Shown piece by piece: positions 8,335 through 18,437 of a stretch of 64,000 nucleotides of DNA (within the stretch, counting starts at the first letter, position 1; each line of letters opens with the position of its first letter). Location of the stretch: NCBI GenBank assembly GCA_016795105.1, contig JAEUIH010000034.1, positions 1-64,000 of the forward strand, written 5' to 3'. The notes under the pieces were generated by a model. The model did no database searches. It had not been told where the DNA came from and worked only from the letters and a program-made list of their open reading frames with translations. The DNA is from Planctomyces sp. Its GTDB lineage: Bacteria; Planctomycetota; Planctomycetia; Planctomycetales; Planctomycetaceae. Made by a program: the position numbers and the translations under genes.

Positions 8335-11300
8335 CTACTGTTCCAGGAACAAATCCTGTGTCTTCAACAATTCCTGGCCGGATGGAGTGATCAGACCTTT
8401 GAAGGATTCTCCATTGACGCTGGGAGCCAGTGTCCGCACTGCCCCGTCAAAGGTGACAGCCCTGAGTGTCGGTGTGGAGGCCAGGTTTGTCAGCAATTCC
8501 AGCGAACTCACATCATTAAGATCTACGGAAATGTCTTCTGGCTGCGTCCATGGAACGGCATCCTCTGATGAAGCCTGAATGAAATGAATTGTCTGTGATG
8601 TGCCGTCTGTTACATCTCGGATCGCAGCGGCTCGACCAGGTTCCGGAAACGGAGTCCCAGGCCCCATGACTCTGACAATCCGCGTTGTATGACTATCCGC
8701 GGGGTCATTGGCATCGCGAAAGCAGTCCGGCATCGACGAAAGCAGCTGTTGGTTATGAGGACTATCCCAGGGCTCTTCGAGTCGAAATTGTTTGTACAGT
8801 GCCGTGTGGCCAAGGAACGGTAACAGGTGCACTCGCCAGCTTAACTGTGATGATCGAAGAGGAATCATCTCACCGGAATCACCTCTTTGCTGTGGAGGAA
8901 AGAAGTTGAACACATCGTGATAATTCATTGCTGCCAGAGCAATATTTTTCATCTGTTCTGCTTCAAACCTGGGTTCAACGGCCGGCGGGAACATCAATTG
9001 CCCCCTCTGATGGGTCAGCCATCGCTGCACCGTTTGTCCATCCACAATTTCGTTTCCGTCAGATGTTGCTAACGCGCGAAAGATGGCACCCGGAGTCTCC
9101 GTGGTGAATCGCAAAACCTGTCCACTTCCAAGCATCGCCCTGATCTCTGTCTCGCTGCCAAACAGACCACGATAGTCCAGTGATGAAAGCTCTATTTCGA
9201 GATCCGGCCTGGTCCATTCCTGTTCGAACGTCTCGCCTGTCTCAAGCAGCATGATGGTGTTCAGGAATCCGTCCGGTGCCTGCATCCATTGTTTGTCTCC
9301 AGCAAACAGACTGCCGCTTCCGCTCAGCACTCGCAGCCGAGTCTTCGAAACGGCGCCCGGTGAACTCCTGAAGATCTCAGGCATGAATTCCAGCAATGCA
9401 AGATTGGTTTCACTGTCCCACGCCTCATCAAGCTTAAAGCGATCATACAAGGGTTTTTGTTCCAGATAAGGCAGCAGATGAACTCGCCAACTGAGTGGAG
9501 AACGCACACCACCGGGCAACTGCACGTTGGTCGGCGACTGTTGGCGTTCGTCGTAGAATCTCTGAATTGCACGGTTCAGAGTTCGAAACCGCATCGCGTC
9601 GGCTGGCGGCTCAGCAGGTTTCAGAGTCGCCGGGTCAGCGTCCTGCTTTGGCAGTTTAATCAGATCGGCGATTGGTTCCGCGGGCTTGACTGACGGAGAC
9701 AGTCGAAGCTGCTGTTCCGGGTTTCTGAGCGCCAGCTCCAAATCAAACAATTCACCGCGCCGAATTGATATCAGAGCACTCAGTTTTGAAGTATGGAGAT
9801 TCCCAGGAATCTCAACCGTTGTAGCGGCAAAGGTTGCTGCAATCACGGGTGTCGCGGGGGCCCAGCCGAACGACTCCTGAAACGTTCCACTGACTGGAAT
9901 CAGGCTGTCGGGCTTTGTCCAGGTCACTCCATTCTGCGGCGCCACGAGATAAAACAATGTCGTGAGGTCAGGAGCATCTGTGATCGCATCAGGAGCCGGC
10001 AGTTGTCCAACGGTTCGCTGACAGTCTTCCGGCAACGACAAAATGAACCGGGTGCGTCCACGATATGGTCCCAGCTGGAAGACTTCGGGCATCTGAGACG
10101 CCAGAGGCAAATTGGCTTCACTATCCCACGGCTGACTCAGATCAAACTTCGCATAGAGTTCATCTTCACCAAGGAACGGCAACAGGTGAACTCGCCATGA
10201 CAACGGACCGGGGGCAGACGTTTGAGCATCCTTCTGTGAGGCCATTGCCTTTTCACGACTCACCATCGCTTCGGCGATCTTCTTCAGCTTTGCGTGAGCC
10301 TGATTGAATTCCTGTTCGGGATTCAGCAGTGTGTCGCTCCCAAAATCTCCCGCGGAGCCCATATTCGCAAGACGTGCGACTGCCGCGGACCCCGTGAGCT
10401 GACCTGTGATCAGCCGCTCGTCGAGATGTTCGCCACCGGCTAGACTGCACAAAGCCTGCAGGAGTTCCGGAGCACATTCCTTTAGATTGAACACTGTTCG
10501 ATGACCACAGACTGTAAAGCGAACTTCTTCACCTTCAGCAAGTCCGAGACGATCAGGCGTCACAGCGGTATATGCCTGAACATTGTCGGGTTGAGTCCAT
10601 GTGATCGCCTGACTCTGCCCAACGTAAAACAGCAACGCTGTCTGCTCAGAACCATCCAGCACATCGCGAACTCGAGTGTATTCACCTCCATCGCCACTGC
10701 CATCAAGCCGGAGAAACGATCGAAGCTGCGTCTTGCCGGATTTTGGATCAGTTCCGAAGATCGTGGGCATTCGTGAAATCAGAGTTTTATTGTGTTCACT
10801 GTCCCATGGTTCATCCAGATGGAACTCGCTGTGCAATGCCTTCAATCCCAGCGCAGGAAGCAGATGGACTCGCCATGAAAGTCCAGCTCTGTCTGGAGGG
10901 CCTGGTGCAATAAAGCGGTCAGGATCATTCTTCGGAATTTGGTCGAATAGTGCGGCCTGAACCAGATCCATCCCGTGGCGAGCTTCCTGTTCGACTTGCT
11001 GCAGCTGGGCTTCAATCCGAGCTTGCTCTTCCATCTTGCGAATCTGTTCGATCCGCTCGAGTTCCATCCTTTCCTGGTCCTGCCGCAACTTCTCTGCTCG
11101 TTCCTGCTGCGCAGCCATTTCTGCAGCGACGACTACTGCCCGAGCCTGAGCCTGAACGGCCTGTTGCTGTTCGATTCGAGCCATCTCCTGAGCCGCGCGA
11201 GCGTTTTGCCGCTGAATATAGAATGCAAATCCCGCTCCAATGACCACAATCAACAACAGGAACACAAACAGGCAGCCGCCAAGGATGGCGAAGATTGTTC

Positions 11301-11385
11301 CAGGAGACGGTGATTTTTTCACAACCGGAGCTCTTGATGCGGAGATTGGCTTCCATCCACTGAAATCCGGCTTGTTGCTGGTCAT
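8335..11385 (-). CDS. Membrane-anchored protein with four DUF1559-like modules
   Basis: 1016 aa. A short cytoplasmic N-terminus is followed by one transmembrane helix (about 30-56) and a long charged coiled coil (57-137, Gln/Glu/Arg-rich). Then come four related modules, each opening with LSWRVHLLP at residues 169, 395, 631 and 848 and continuing with a conserved PWDS (AWDS in module 3) and a following M-P. DUF1559 proteins are planctomycete pseudopilin-like proteins that normally carry one such module after an N-terminal methylation helix. Here the prepilin cleavage motif is absent. The last module retains the family signature IALAAMNYHDVFNFFPP. Expected to project outside the cytoplasmic membrane. 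It is followed on the same strand, upstream, by the giant surface protein. Confidence 0.85.
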   Translation of the reverse strand: MTSNKPDFSGWKPISASRAPVVKKSPSPGTIFAILGGCLFVFLLLIVVIGAGFAFYIQRQNARAAQEMARIEQQQAVQAQARAVVVAAEMAAQQERAEKLRQDQERMELERIEQIRKMEEQARIEAQLQQVEQEARHGMDLVQAALFDQIPKNDPDRFIAPGPPDRAGLSWRVHLLPALGLKALHSEFHLDEPWDSEHNKTLISRMPTIFGTDPKSGKTQLRSFLRLDGSGDGGEYTRVRDVLDGSEQTALLFYVGQSQAITWTQPDNVQAYTAVTPDRLGLAEGEEVRFTVCGHRTVFNLKECAPELLQALCSLAGGEHLDERLITGQLTGSAAVARLANMGSAGDFGSDTLLNPEQEFNQAHAKLKKIAEAMVSREKAMASQKDAQTSAPGPLSWRVHLLPFLGEDELYAKFDLSQPWDSEANLPLASQMPEVFQLGPYRGRTRFILSLPEDCQRTVGQLPAPDAITDAPDLTTLFYLVAPQNGVTWTKPDSLIPVSGTFQESFGWAPATPVIAATFAATTVEIPGNLHTSKLSALISIRRGELFDLELALRNPEQQLRLSPSVKPAEPIADLIKLPKQDADPATLKPAEPPADAMRFRTLNRAIQRFYDERQQSPTNVQLPGGVRSPLSWRVHLLPYLEQKPLYDRFKLDEAWDSETNLALLEFMPEIFRSSPGAVSKTRLRVLSGSGSLFAGDKQWMQAPDGFLNTIMLLETGETFEQEWTRPDLEIELSSLDYRGLFGSETEIRAMLGSGQVLRFTTETPGAIFRALATSDGNEIVDGQTVQRWLTHQRGQLMFPPAVEPRFEAEQMKNIALAAMNYHDVFNFFPPQQRGDSGEMIPLRSSQLSWRVHLLPFLGHTALYKQFRLEEPWDSPHNQQLLSSMPDCFRDANDPADSHTTRIVRVMGPGTPFPEPGRAAAIRDVTDGTSQTIHFIQASSEDAVPWTQPEDISVDLNDVSSLELLTNLASTPTLRAVTFDGAVRTLAPSVNGESFKGLITPSGQELLKTQDLFLEQ

Positions 11386-11571
11386 ATTCGATTTGTCACC
11401 CGGACTCGTATGCGATGTCGAAGAGATTAACTATGCGTTCTCGAGGTGCCGCCATTCTTGCAGAATGGGTCGCATATGACCATGGATCAACTGCACCAGG
11501 TCGCAGATCTTTCTCAAGTAAGATGCTTGCGCAACCGGCGATACGATGAAACGAGGCCGACAAGGCGATGA

Positions 11572-14500
11572 TCACAAAGGGTCGACAACTTCGTCAATGA
11601 AGAGGTCTGAGATGATGTCATTCAGGGCTTTGAAGTACCAGTCCTGACCGAGACCGCCAATTAGCGTGTCAAGCAATGAGTCATCCAGTACGTTAATTCC
11701 GGCCTGTAGTGTTGAGAGATTCGCACCGACTCCCGTTCGAATGCTGTTGACACGATCAGAGTAATTGGCGCCTGACGTCCACGCATCGCGCAATTCACTG
11801 AATCGCGTCAGCCATGCAGGGTGATTCAGTTCATCCGAGGATGAGCCAGGGATCAGGATGTCATCGTCGTTTCCACCAACAAGCTGATCCGTGTTGATTC
11901 CTCCTCCAACAAGGATATCTCGACCGCCACGACCATCAATGTAGTTCGCCAGGGAATTGCCGATGATGATATCATGACTCGATCCTCCAACCACGAATTC
12001 CACACTTCCAACGAAGAGGTTGCGGTTGATGTGAACCTGTTGCGACACAGATGAAGTCACGTTCAGGTTGATCGTGACCGGAACAACAATGCCTGCAAAA
12101 TTCAGGGTATCAATACCACTGTTGCTGCCGCTGACTTCGTCCACCGTATCTGTCTGCATCACGGTCACCGAAGAAAGCTGATAGATGTCATCATTGCTTC
12201 CCCCGGACAACAGATCAGAGCCGTCGCCGTCGAACAAACTGTCGTTACCGTTCCCACCTGACAGTGTGTCGTCTCCCGCGAGTCCGAAGAGCGAATCAGA
12301 GCCGTCGTTGCCAACAATTGTGTTAGCCGCGCTATTGCCGATCAGCGTATCGCCCCCAAATCCCCCGATCAGATTTTCGAAGGCTGTTGATGAGTTGATC
12401 TGCAGCGTCTGATTTGTGAAGGCCGCATAGGTAGCATTCGAGTTCAGCCAGACTGTGACGCTTGTCGAGATAAATGAAAAGTCCAGTGTATCGTCGCCCT
12501 GCCCCACGTGCTCCGTAATGAAGACACTCGATCCAGCGCTCTGGGGGTAGAAGACGTACTGATCGTTTCCCGAACCGCCGAGCAGTGAATCAATGAGTCC
12601 GGCGGGCGTGGCGCTCATATGGAAAGTGTCATTGCCGGCAGGTCCGCCGTTCAACACATTCACCAGGCCGTTGCCGGTCAACGTGTCGTGACCGCTTCCT
12701 CCAGTCAGCATTTCGACGGTTTCCGGCTGAAGCACGACCTGCCGATTTGCATGAACGGTCTGTGAACCGGCAGCAGCCAGAGACAGCGTGACGTTCGAAG
12801 TCACGGAGGTGAAGTTGATGTGATCTGTACCGCCGCCGGCAAGTTCAACGATGGAATCAGTCTCTGATGACAGCGCCTGCTCCATTCCATAGAAGTCATC
12901 ACCTGGGCCGCCATGCAACTGATCACTTCCGGCACTGCCCCGCAGAGTGTCGTTGCCCGCATTGCCATTAATCACGTTGTCCAATGCGTTACCAAACAAG
13001 TTATCGTTTCCCGATCCACCAGACACAATTTCCATGCTGCCTGACGAATTGAGTTGCAGCGTCTGATTCGCGTACACCACGTATGAGGCACTGCTGTTCA
13101 GCCAGGCAGAAACGTCGCTCGGCACGGCAGAGAAATCCAGTTCATCTATACCGCCGCCTGCCCCAACGGCCTCGACAATCAACACCTTCGCAGGAATTGC
13201 CTGCGACTGAAAGACGTACGTGTCATTGCCCGATCCTCCAACAAGCAACTCGACCTCGCCGACAGGAGCAGTGCCGACGTGAATCGTATCATTACCGTGC
13301 GAGCCGCGAATCTCATTGCGCAGACTGTTTCCTGTGAGTGTATCATTCCCATTCCCACCGAAGACATTTTCAATCGTAGATTCCATCGTCAGCGTCAACG
13401 CTCGGTTGAGGTGAATTGACTGAGTGGCGATTGTTGCCAGCGAAAGAGCAATGTTATCGGTGACGGTCGAGAACGTCAGTGTGTCGATCCCGTCATTATC
13501 AAGCTCAAGTATCGAATCCGCTTCTGGCGTGCCTGCCGCATAAAACGTATAAAGGTCGTTGCCTGAGCCGCCTTCCATGAAATCGCTGCCTTCACCACCA
13601 ACGATTGAGTCGTTTCCGCCGCCGCCGATCAATGTGTCGTTGCCGCCATTCCCAACAAGGGAATCCGGATTTCCCTGGCCAATCAGGACATTGTTCTGAG
13701 CATTCCCGACGAGGTCATTGAATCCGGAACCGCCGAGCATGTTTTCAAAATTCGTGCCGGAATTGATCTGCAGCAGCCGATTCAGATGCACGTCCTGAAT
13801 TCCGTTCGATGCCAGATACATCTTAATGTTTGAAGTTACGTCTATGAAGGAAATCGTATCGGTGCCCTGTCCCGCATGCTCCACCAGAAAATCACTCTCC
13901 GAAATCAAAGCGTCGACGAAGCGATAAACATCATCGCCTGGACCGCCTTCCAGAGTATCGTTGCCACCTGCTCCCAACAGAATGTCGTTACCGCTGAACC
14001 CCCGAATGCGATTGCCCGCTAAGTTGCCAGTGAGCGTATCATTTGCCAATCCACCAATGGCATCCTCGAAAGCAACCCCTGAGTTCAGCTGTAACATGCG
14101 ATTGAGATGGACCGACTGCGCAATCGTAAGGCCGAGATTTAGTGTCACGGCGGTCGTCAATGAAGCAAAAGAGATTGTGTCGCTACCTTCACCAGGCAGT
14201 TCGCCGAGCGAATCTGTTTCTGCTGCTGCCGCAGTACTAAACACATAGAAGTCATCACCCGGGCCGCCGAAAATCGTATCATTGCCAGCAGCGCCGGTCA
14301 GCGTATCATTCCCCGGTCCACCAAAGATCGTGTTCGCTTTTGCATTACCGGTCAGAAGGTCATTTCCCGAACCACCCTCAACCTGTTCGAAGGCATTCAC
14401 GGGCTGAAGTTGCAGAATCAGATTGGAGGCATGAACAACCTGAGTACCTGTGAGGCTGAGATTTACAGACACATCCACCGTCGTCGTCGGACTCAGGTTA

Positions 14501-17500
14501 ATTCGGTCGATACCCCCGGAAGACTCGAAAACGGCGAATGCACCAAGCGGTACGTCCGCATCGAAGTAGTATTGGTCGTTGCCGGCACCAAGATCAACAG
14601 ATCGTGTTTCGATACTGGAAAGGCCAAGTGAAGCGCCATTGATCGACCATGAGTTCTCTGAAATCGCTGAGAAAATGTCAGCGCTACCGGTTCCGATGAC
14701 GAGCATCGAATCTGATCCTGCCGCGCCATTGAGAACCAGGGGCTGCTGCATCGGGTACGTTCCAACCGGGGTCGCAGCTCCCCCATTCGTCGACACTGTT
14801 ACGCTCACCGTTCCACCAAAAATCGAAGGTGAATATGTCAGAACAAACTCGTCATTTCCCGAGGTCCCTGAAACAATATGTGAAGTCTCTACAACATTCG
14901 TTAACTGAATCGTAAAGATCTTTGAAAACGTTGCGCCGCCGCTGTCAGTGACCTGAACAGTGACGTCATGAGAAGCCGACACTTCGAAATCCAGCAGAGC
15001 CGGATCTGCGACAATCAGATTGTTGCCGTCAATACCAAACCGGCCGCCGGCATTGTCCGTCAGACTGAACGTAAACGACTCTGTAGACTCCACATCAACT
15101 GCCGAAAGTGATCCGATCACCTCGCCGATCGGCATGTCGAGCAAATAGACAAGTCCGGCATCAACGCCATCTGTGTGGTCACCGGCCGATCCCACAACAA
15201 TGTGAGTCGCGTTGACTGCAATCGTGCTCCCTAAATCCCCGAACAAATCTCCTGCTTCGGGCGTAGGATTGTCAATTGTTGCCAACAGGTTGCCGGTCGT
15301 CGCACTGAAGACATGAATTTGCCCTGAAAACGAAAGTCCGTTCGCTTGTCTGGAAGCAACAATCACGTGGTCACCCGAAGCGGCCAGACTGATGCCGAAC
15401 ACATCGCCCGCCTCGTTCCCCGGGGCCTGAAGTGTGTGCAGCAAGGCGCCTGTGGTCGAACTGAACAAATACACTCGACCGGCGTCGTTGGCACCTTCAT
15501 TGTCACCCGGAGATGCAACGACAAGAACATCTGCGGTCACAGCAACCGTCGAACCAAACAGATCGAATACGCCTGGACTTGGGTTATCCAGCGTAATGAG
15601 CAGCGAAGTCGTATTGGTTACAGAATCATACTCGTACAGGTAAGCGCGACCCGAACGAATCCCTGTCGAGTTGTTTGTCGGAGCGCCGATAAGAATTTTG
15701 TTGCCCATCATACTGATGGCTGTACCAAACTGCCCTGGCTCTGCCGGCTCGGGACTCTGAATGGTCGTCAGCAGATTTCCACTCACCGCATCGAACAGAT
15801 GAACCGCACCGGCTAGTGGCGCGATGGCATCCCGATTGGAGCGAATCGCAATCACGGTACCAGAGATGCTGACCTGCGAACCAAATTCATCGTCAGCACT
15901 CGTGGCAGTCTGATCCGGATTGTTCAGAACATGCAATAGGGCGCCTGTCGTTGAATCATAGACATATGCACGGCCGGAATCTTCGGCAGCAGTGTCTTCG
16001 CCTCCCGCGCCGACAACCGCGTAGGCGCCTGAGATCGCTATTCCCTGACCAAATCGGTCACCAGAAACACCTGTCGGATTGAATAAAGTCGCAATCTGAC
16101 TCCGAGTCGCTGCGTCGTACAAGTAGACTCGACCGTCATATGTGAACGGTGCGAAATGCTGCACATGAGACACGAGTAATCGAGTTTCCGATGCCGCAAC
16201 TCGACTGCCAAAACCAAGTTGTCGCTCCGGGTTCGGATTCCGCAGCAAGGAAATCGCCGCTTCATTTGCAGTGTTGCCTGTCAATCCAATATCTGTCGGT
16301 TGGTAGTTGAAATCCGTAATGTTGATCGTCACAACCTGCTCCAGCACGTGTGCAGCAGAGTCGGTCACTCGTACCATGATCTGGTGGCTGGAATCAGTTT
16401 CAAAATCCAACAGGCTGGCGTCAGCCACGCGAATCACCAGTCCATCCTGCAGGAATCGCCCTCCGGCGTCGTCCAGCAGCACAAACGATTCCGTTTCACC
16501 GGCATCTGGATCGTTCGACGATAAGGATCCCACCATCGCGTTGTTCGTGGTGTTCTCCGACTCATTGCTCGGTGTCAGGCTGATCAGCGTGGCCGCTTCG
16601 TTCACGTCCGTCACGTCTATTGTAAAGGCCTCATCGTAGGTGTTACCGGCCGAATCCATGACTCGAACGGTTACGCTGTGAGTCGTCTGTTCTTCGAAAT
16701 TGAGCAGCGATCCGTTCGCAACAACCAGGTTGGTACCATCAATTGCAAATCGGCCACCAGATGAATTCAACAGGCTGAACGTGAAAGACTCTCCCGGCGT
16801 GGAATCAGTGGCCGTCAATGCACCAACAACCGTGTTGACCGCAGCCAGTTCCGCGACTGTGCTTGCTGATAGAGTGATATCGGTCGGTGGAGCATTCGTG
16901 CCCGTGTCGTACACAAAGACGTTACAGGAATTGCCGAGTTGCAGGGTTGCTTCTCCGACCAGGAGTCTGTTCTGAAAGATCGAAACCGAAGAGAGAAACG
17001 ATGGCGTCTCTGATTCATACGCAGGAGACAGTGGAATCGTACTGATCAGTGAACCTGAATCTGCATTGAGGATACTGCCGAATATCGTCGGTTGTGCATT
17101 CGACACGAAGACTCGCGACGCGATCTGATCAGCGTTGATATCCGCCAACATGACATCTTCAAGTATCTGATTCAAATCCCCAGTGGTCGCATCGAATACA
17201 TAGGTCAGCGGGAAATTCGTGGAATCCATGCTGACCGCAATCAGATTCTCATAGATCGCCACCTGATGGCCGAACGTTGTTTCTCCCAACTGCAGAATGT
17301 CAGAAGCCATCAGTGTGTGCTGCAACTGCCCGGACGCTGCGTCAAAGATGTAGGCTTTTCCGGCGTGGGAGTTTCCAGCATCCCCATACGCTTCAGTATC
17401 GTGATTTCCCACAACAACTTTGCCATTGCCTGTTGCAACAGACAATCCGAAATCGAGATCAAACAGCCCGGCCCCGGGATTCGCTGCCTCCGGTTCCGGA

Positions 17501-18162
17501 CTTTCCAGCACATGCAGAAGTGTTCCGGTGGTTGTGCTGAAGATATATGCGTGCCCTGCGTCATCATCCTTTGGAGAAATTCCTCCCGGTTCAAATGGCC
17601 CGATGCCGGGTGCGCCTACAATCACATAGTTGCCATCGATCGAAACAGACGCCCCGAACTGATCGTGGTTTTCTGATAGCGGATTTCCTGTGGTGAATGT
17701 CCCGTCAAATGTGAACAGGAGATTCCCGGTACTAGCCTCAAACAAATACGCACGACCTGAACGGTCAGAGTAACCAGAGACGGTCGTGTCCGCCGTATTC
17801 AGATCTCCCCAGCCAATGGCCCCGATGACGATCAAGTCATCGAAGATATCGACTGAGTACCCAAATCGATAGAGGTCGCCTGGGTCTGGATTTGCGATCG
17901 TTCTCAACAGCTCGCCAGTGTCTGCATCGTGAACCTGAACTTCCCCAACAAACCCGTTCACCGGCTGACGATCGAAGAATGGATTGCCCACAATGTGATA
18001 GTCGGCACTCATTGCATGCGACCAGCCGAAACCATCATCCGGAGCTCCCGATCGCGCTGCCAGCGAATATAAGTAATCGACTGTCAGCATCCGGCGAATT
18101 TCAAGAGATTCTGCACGAAACGAGCGGCGATTTCGGCGAGTATTTTTGAGTGGACGTCCCAT
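11572..18162 (-). CDS. Giant surface protein: FG-GAP propellers, cadherin-like domains, RTX repeats
   Basis: 2196 aa. The N-terminus RRSFRAESLEIRRMLT is the export-type motif (LE-x-R-x-ML) of large planctomycete surface proteins. In order: a first FG-GAP/integrin-like propeller (about 30-410, repeats such as FGASVSIDGNYVIVGAP), two cadherin-like domains with AIDGTNLVVANGSLLNFE and LDFETDSSHQIMVRVTD, a second propeller of about 400 residues set inside a third cadherin-like domain, then eight units of roughly 105 residues combining a VHLNR-x-LQ-type strand with calcium-binding RTX turns (GGPGNDTLTG, GNAGNDTL). A short helical tail (RFSELRDAW to FIDEVVDPL) ends it. RTX turns bind Ca2+ and fold outside the cell. 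Probably an adhesin or matrix protein; the partner is unknown. Confidence 0.9.
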   Translation of the reverse strand: MGRPLKNTRRNRRSFRAESLEIRRMLTVDYLYSLAARSGAPDDGFGWSHAMSADYHIVGNPFFDRQPVNGFVGEVQVHDADTGELLRTIANPDPGDLYRFGYSVDIFDDLIVIGAIGWGDLNTADTTVSGYSDRSGRAYLFEASTGNLLFTFDGTFTTGNPLSENHDQFGASVSIDGNYVIVGAPGIGPFEPGGISPKDDDAGHAYIFSTTTGTLLHVLESPEPEAANPGAGLFDLDFGLSVATGNGKVVVGNHDTEAYGDAGNSHAGKAYIFDAASGQLQHTLMASDILQLGETTFGHQVAIYENLIAVSMDSTNFPLTYVFDATTGDLNQILEDVMLADINADQIASRVFVSNAQPTIFGSILNADSGSLISTIPLSPAYESETPSFLSSVSIFQNRLLVGEATLQLGNSCNVFVYDTGTNAPPTDITLSASTVAELAAVNTVVGALTATDSTPGESFTFSLLNSSGGRFAIDGTNLVVANGSLLNFEEQTTHSVTVRVMDSAGNTYDEAFTIDVTDVNEAATLISLTPSNESENTTNNAMVGSLSSNDPDAGETESFVLLDDAGGRFLQDGLVIRVADASLLDFETDSSHQIMVRVTDSAAHVLEQVVTINITDFNYQPTDIGLTGNTANEAAISLLRNPNPERQLGFGSRVAASETRLLVSHVQHFAPFTYDGRVYLYDAATRSQIATLFNPTGVSGDRFGQGIAISGAYAVVGAGGEDTAAEDSGRAYVYDSTTGALLHVLNNPDQTATSADDEFGSQVSISGTVIAIRSNRDAIAPLAGAVHLFDAVSGNLLTTIQSPEPAEPGQFGTAISMMGNKILIGAPTNNSTGIRSGRAYLYEYDSVTNTTSLLITLDNPSPGVFDLFGSTVAVTADVLVVASPGDNEGANDAGRVYLFSSTTGALLHTLQAPGNEAGDVFGISLAASGDHVIVASRQANGLSFSGQIHVFSATTGNLLATIDNPTPEAGDLFGDLGSTIAVNATHIVVGSAGDHTDGVDAGLVYLLDMPIGEVIGSLSAVDVESTESFTFSLTDNAGGRFGIDGNNLIVADPALLDFEVSASHDVTVQVTDSGGATFSKIFTIQLTNVVETSHIVSGTSGNDEFVLTYSPSIFGGTVSVTVSTNGGAATPVGTYPMQQPLVLNGAAGSDSMLVIGTGSADIFSAISENSWSINGASLGLSSIETRSVDLGAGNDQYYFDADVPLGAFAVFESSGGIDRINLSPTTTVDVSVNLSLTGTQVVHASNLILQLQPVNAFEQVEGGSGNDLLTGNAKANTIFGGPGNDTLTGAAGNDTIFGGPGDDFYVFSTAAAAETDSLGELPGEGSDTISFASLTTAVTLNLGLTIAQSVHLNRMLQLNSGVAFEDAIGGLANDTLTGNLAGNRIRGFSGNDILLGAGGNDTLEGGPGDDVYRFVDALISESDFLVEHAGQGTDTISFIDVTSNIKMYLASNGIQDVHLNRLLQINSGTNFENMLGGSGFNDLVGNAQNNVLIGQGNPDSLVGNGGNDTLIGGGGNDSIVGGEGSDFMEGGSGNDLYTFYAAGTPEADSILELDNDGIDTLTFSTVTDNIALSLATIATQSIHLNRALTLTMESTIENVFGGNGNDTLTGNSLRNEIRGSHGNDTIHVGTAPVGEVELLVGGSGNDTYVFQSQAIPAKVLIVEAVGAGGGIDELDFSAVPSDVSAWLNSSASYVVYANQTLQLNSSGSMEIVSGGSGNDNLFGNALDNVINGNAGNDTLRGSAGSDQLHGGPGDDFYGMEQALSSETDSIVELAGGGTDHINFTSVTSNVTLSLAAAGSQTVHANRQVVLQPETVEMLTGGSGHDTLTGNGLVNVLNGGPAGNDTFHMSATPAGLIDSLLGGSGNDQYVFYPQSAGSSVFITEHVGQGDDTLDFSFISTSVTVWLNSNATYAAFTNQTLQINSSTAFENLIGGFGGDTLIGNSAANTIVGNDGSDSLFGLAGDDTLSGGNGNDSLFDGDGSDLLSGGSNDDIYQLSSVTVMQTDTVDEVSGSNSGIDTLNFAGIVVPVTINLNVTSSVSQQVHINRNLFVGSVEFVVGGSSHDIIIGNSLANYIDGRGGRDILVGGGINTDQLVGGNDDDILIPGSSSDELNHPAWLTRFSELRDAWTSGANYSDRVNSIRTGVGANLSTLQAGINVLDDSLLDTLIGGLGQDWYFKALNDIISDLFIDEVVDPL

Positions 18163-18437
18163 GGCCGGGCCTTTTTTCTAAGGAAACAGCGAAAAGCCGC
18201 GGAAAGCGGATTCCAGCACGTCTCCATCGATCCCCTCAGCCAGGGTCGGCCAAAAATCCTCTGAGTTTTCAAAGATCCGTGCCAGTGCGGCAGTTCAAGG
18301 ATGGAAATAACTCTGCGAGTGTTCGCGATTTGATCGAGAGCTCAAACTTCGAGCCGATCACGTCGTTCGTTCCATCCGGATCGAGACCTGTGACGTCAAC
18401 AAGTCCCGCAGGAACTTACCAGCTAACAAAGCCCTTC

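Noticed and set aside
11700-14500. Regular repeats in the giant gene as a CRISPR array
   Set aside because: The units are about 320 bp, diverged, in frame and encode calcium-binding turns.
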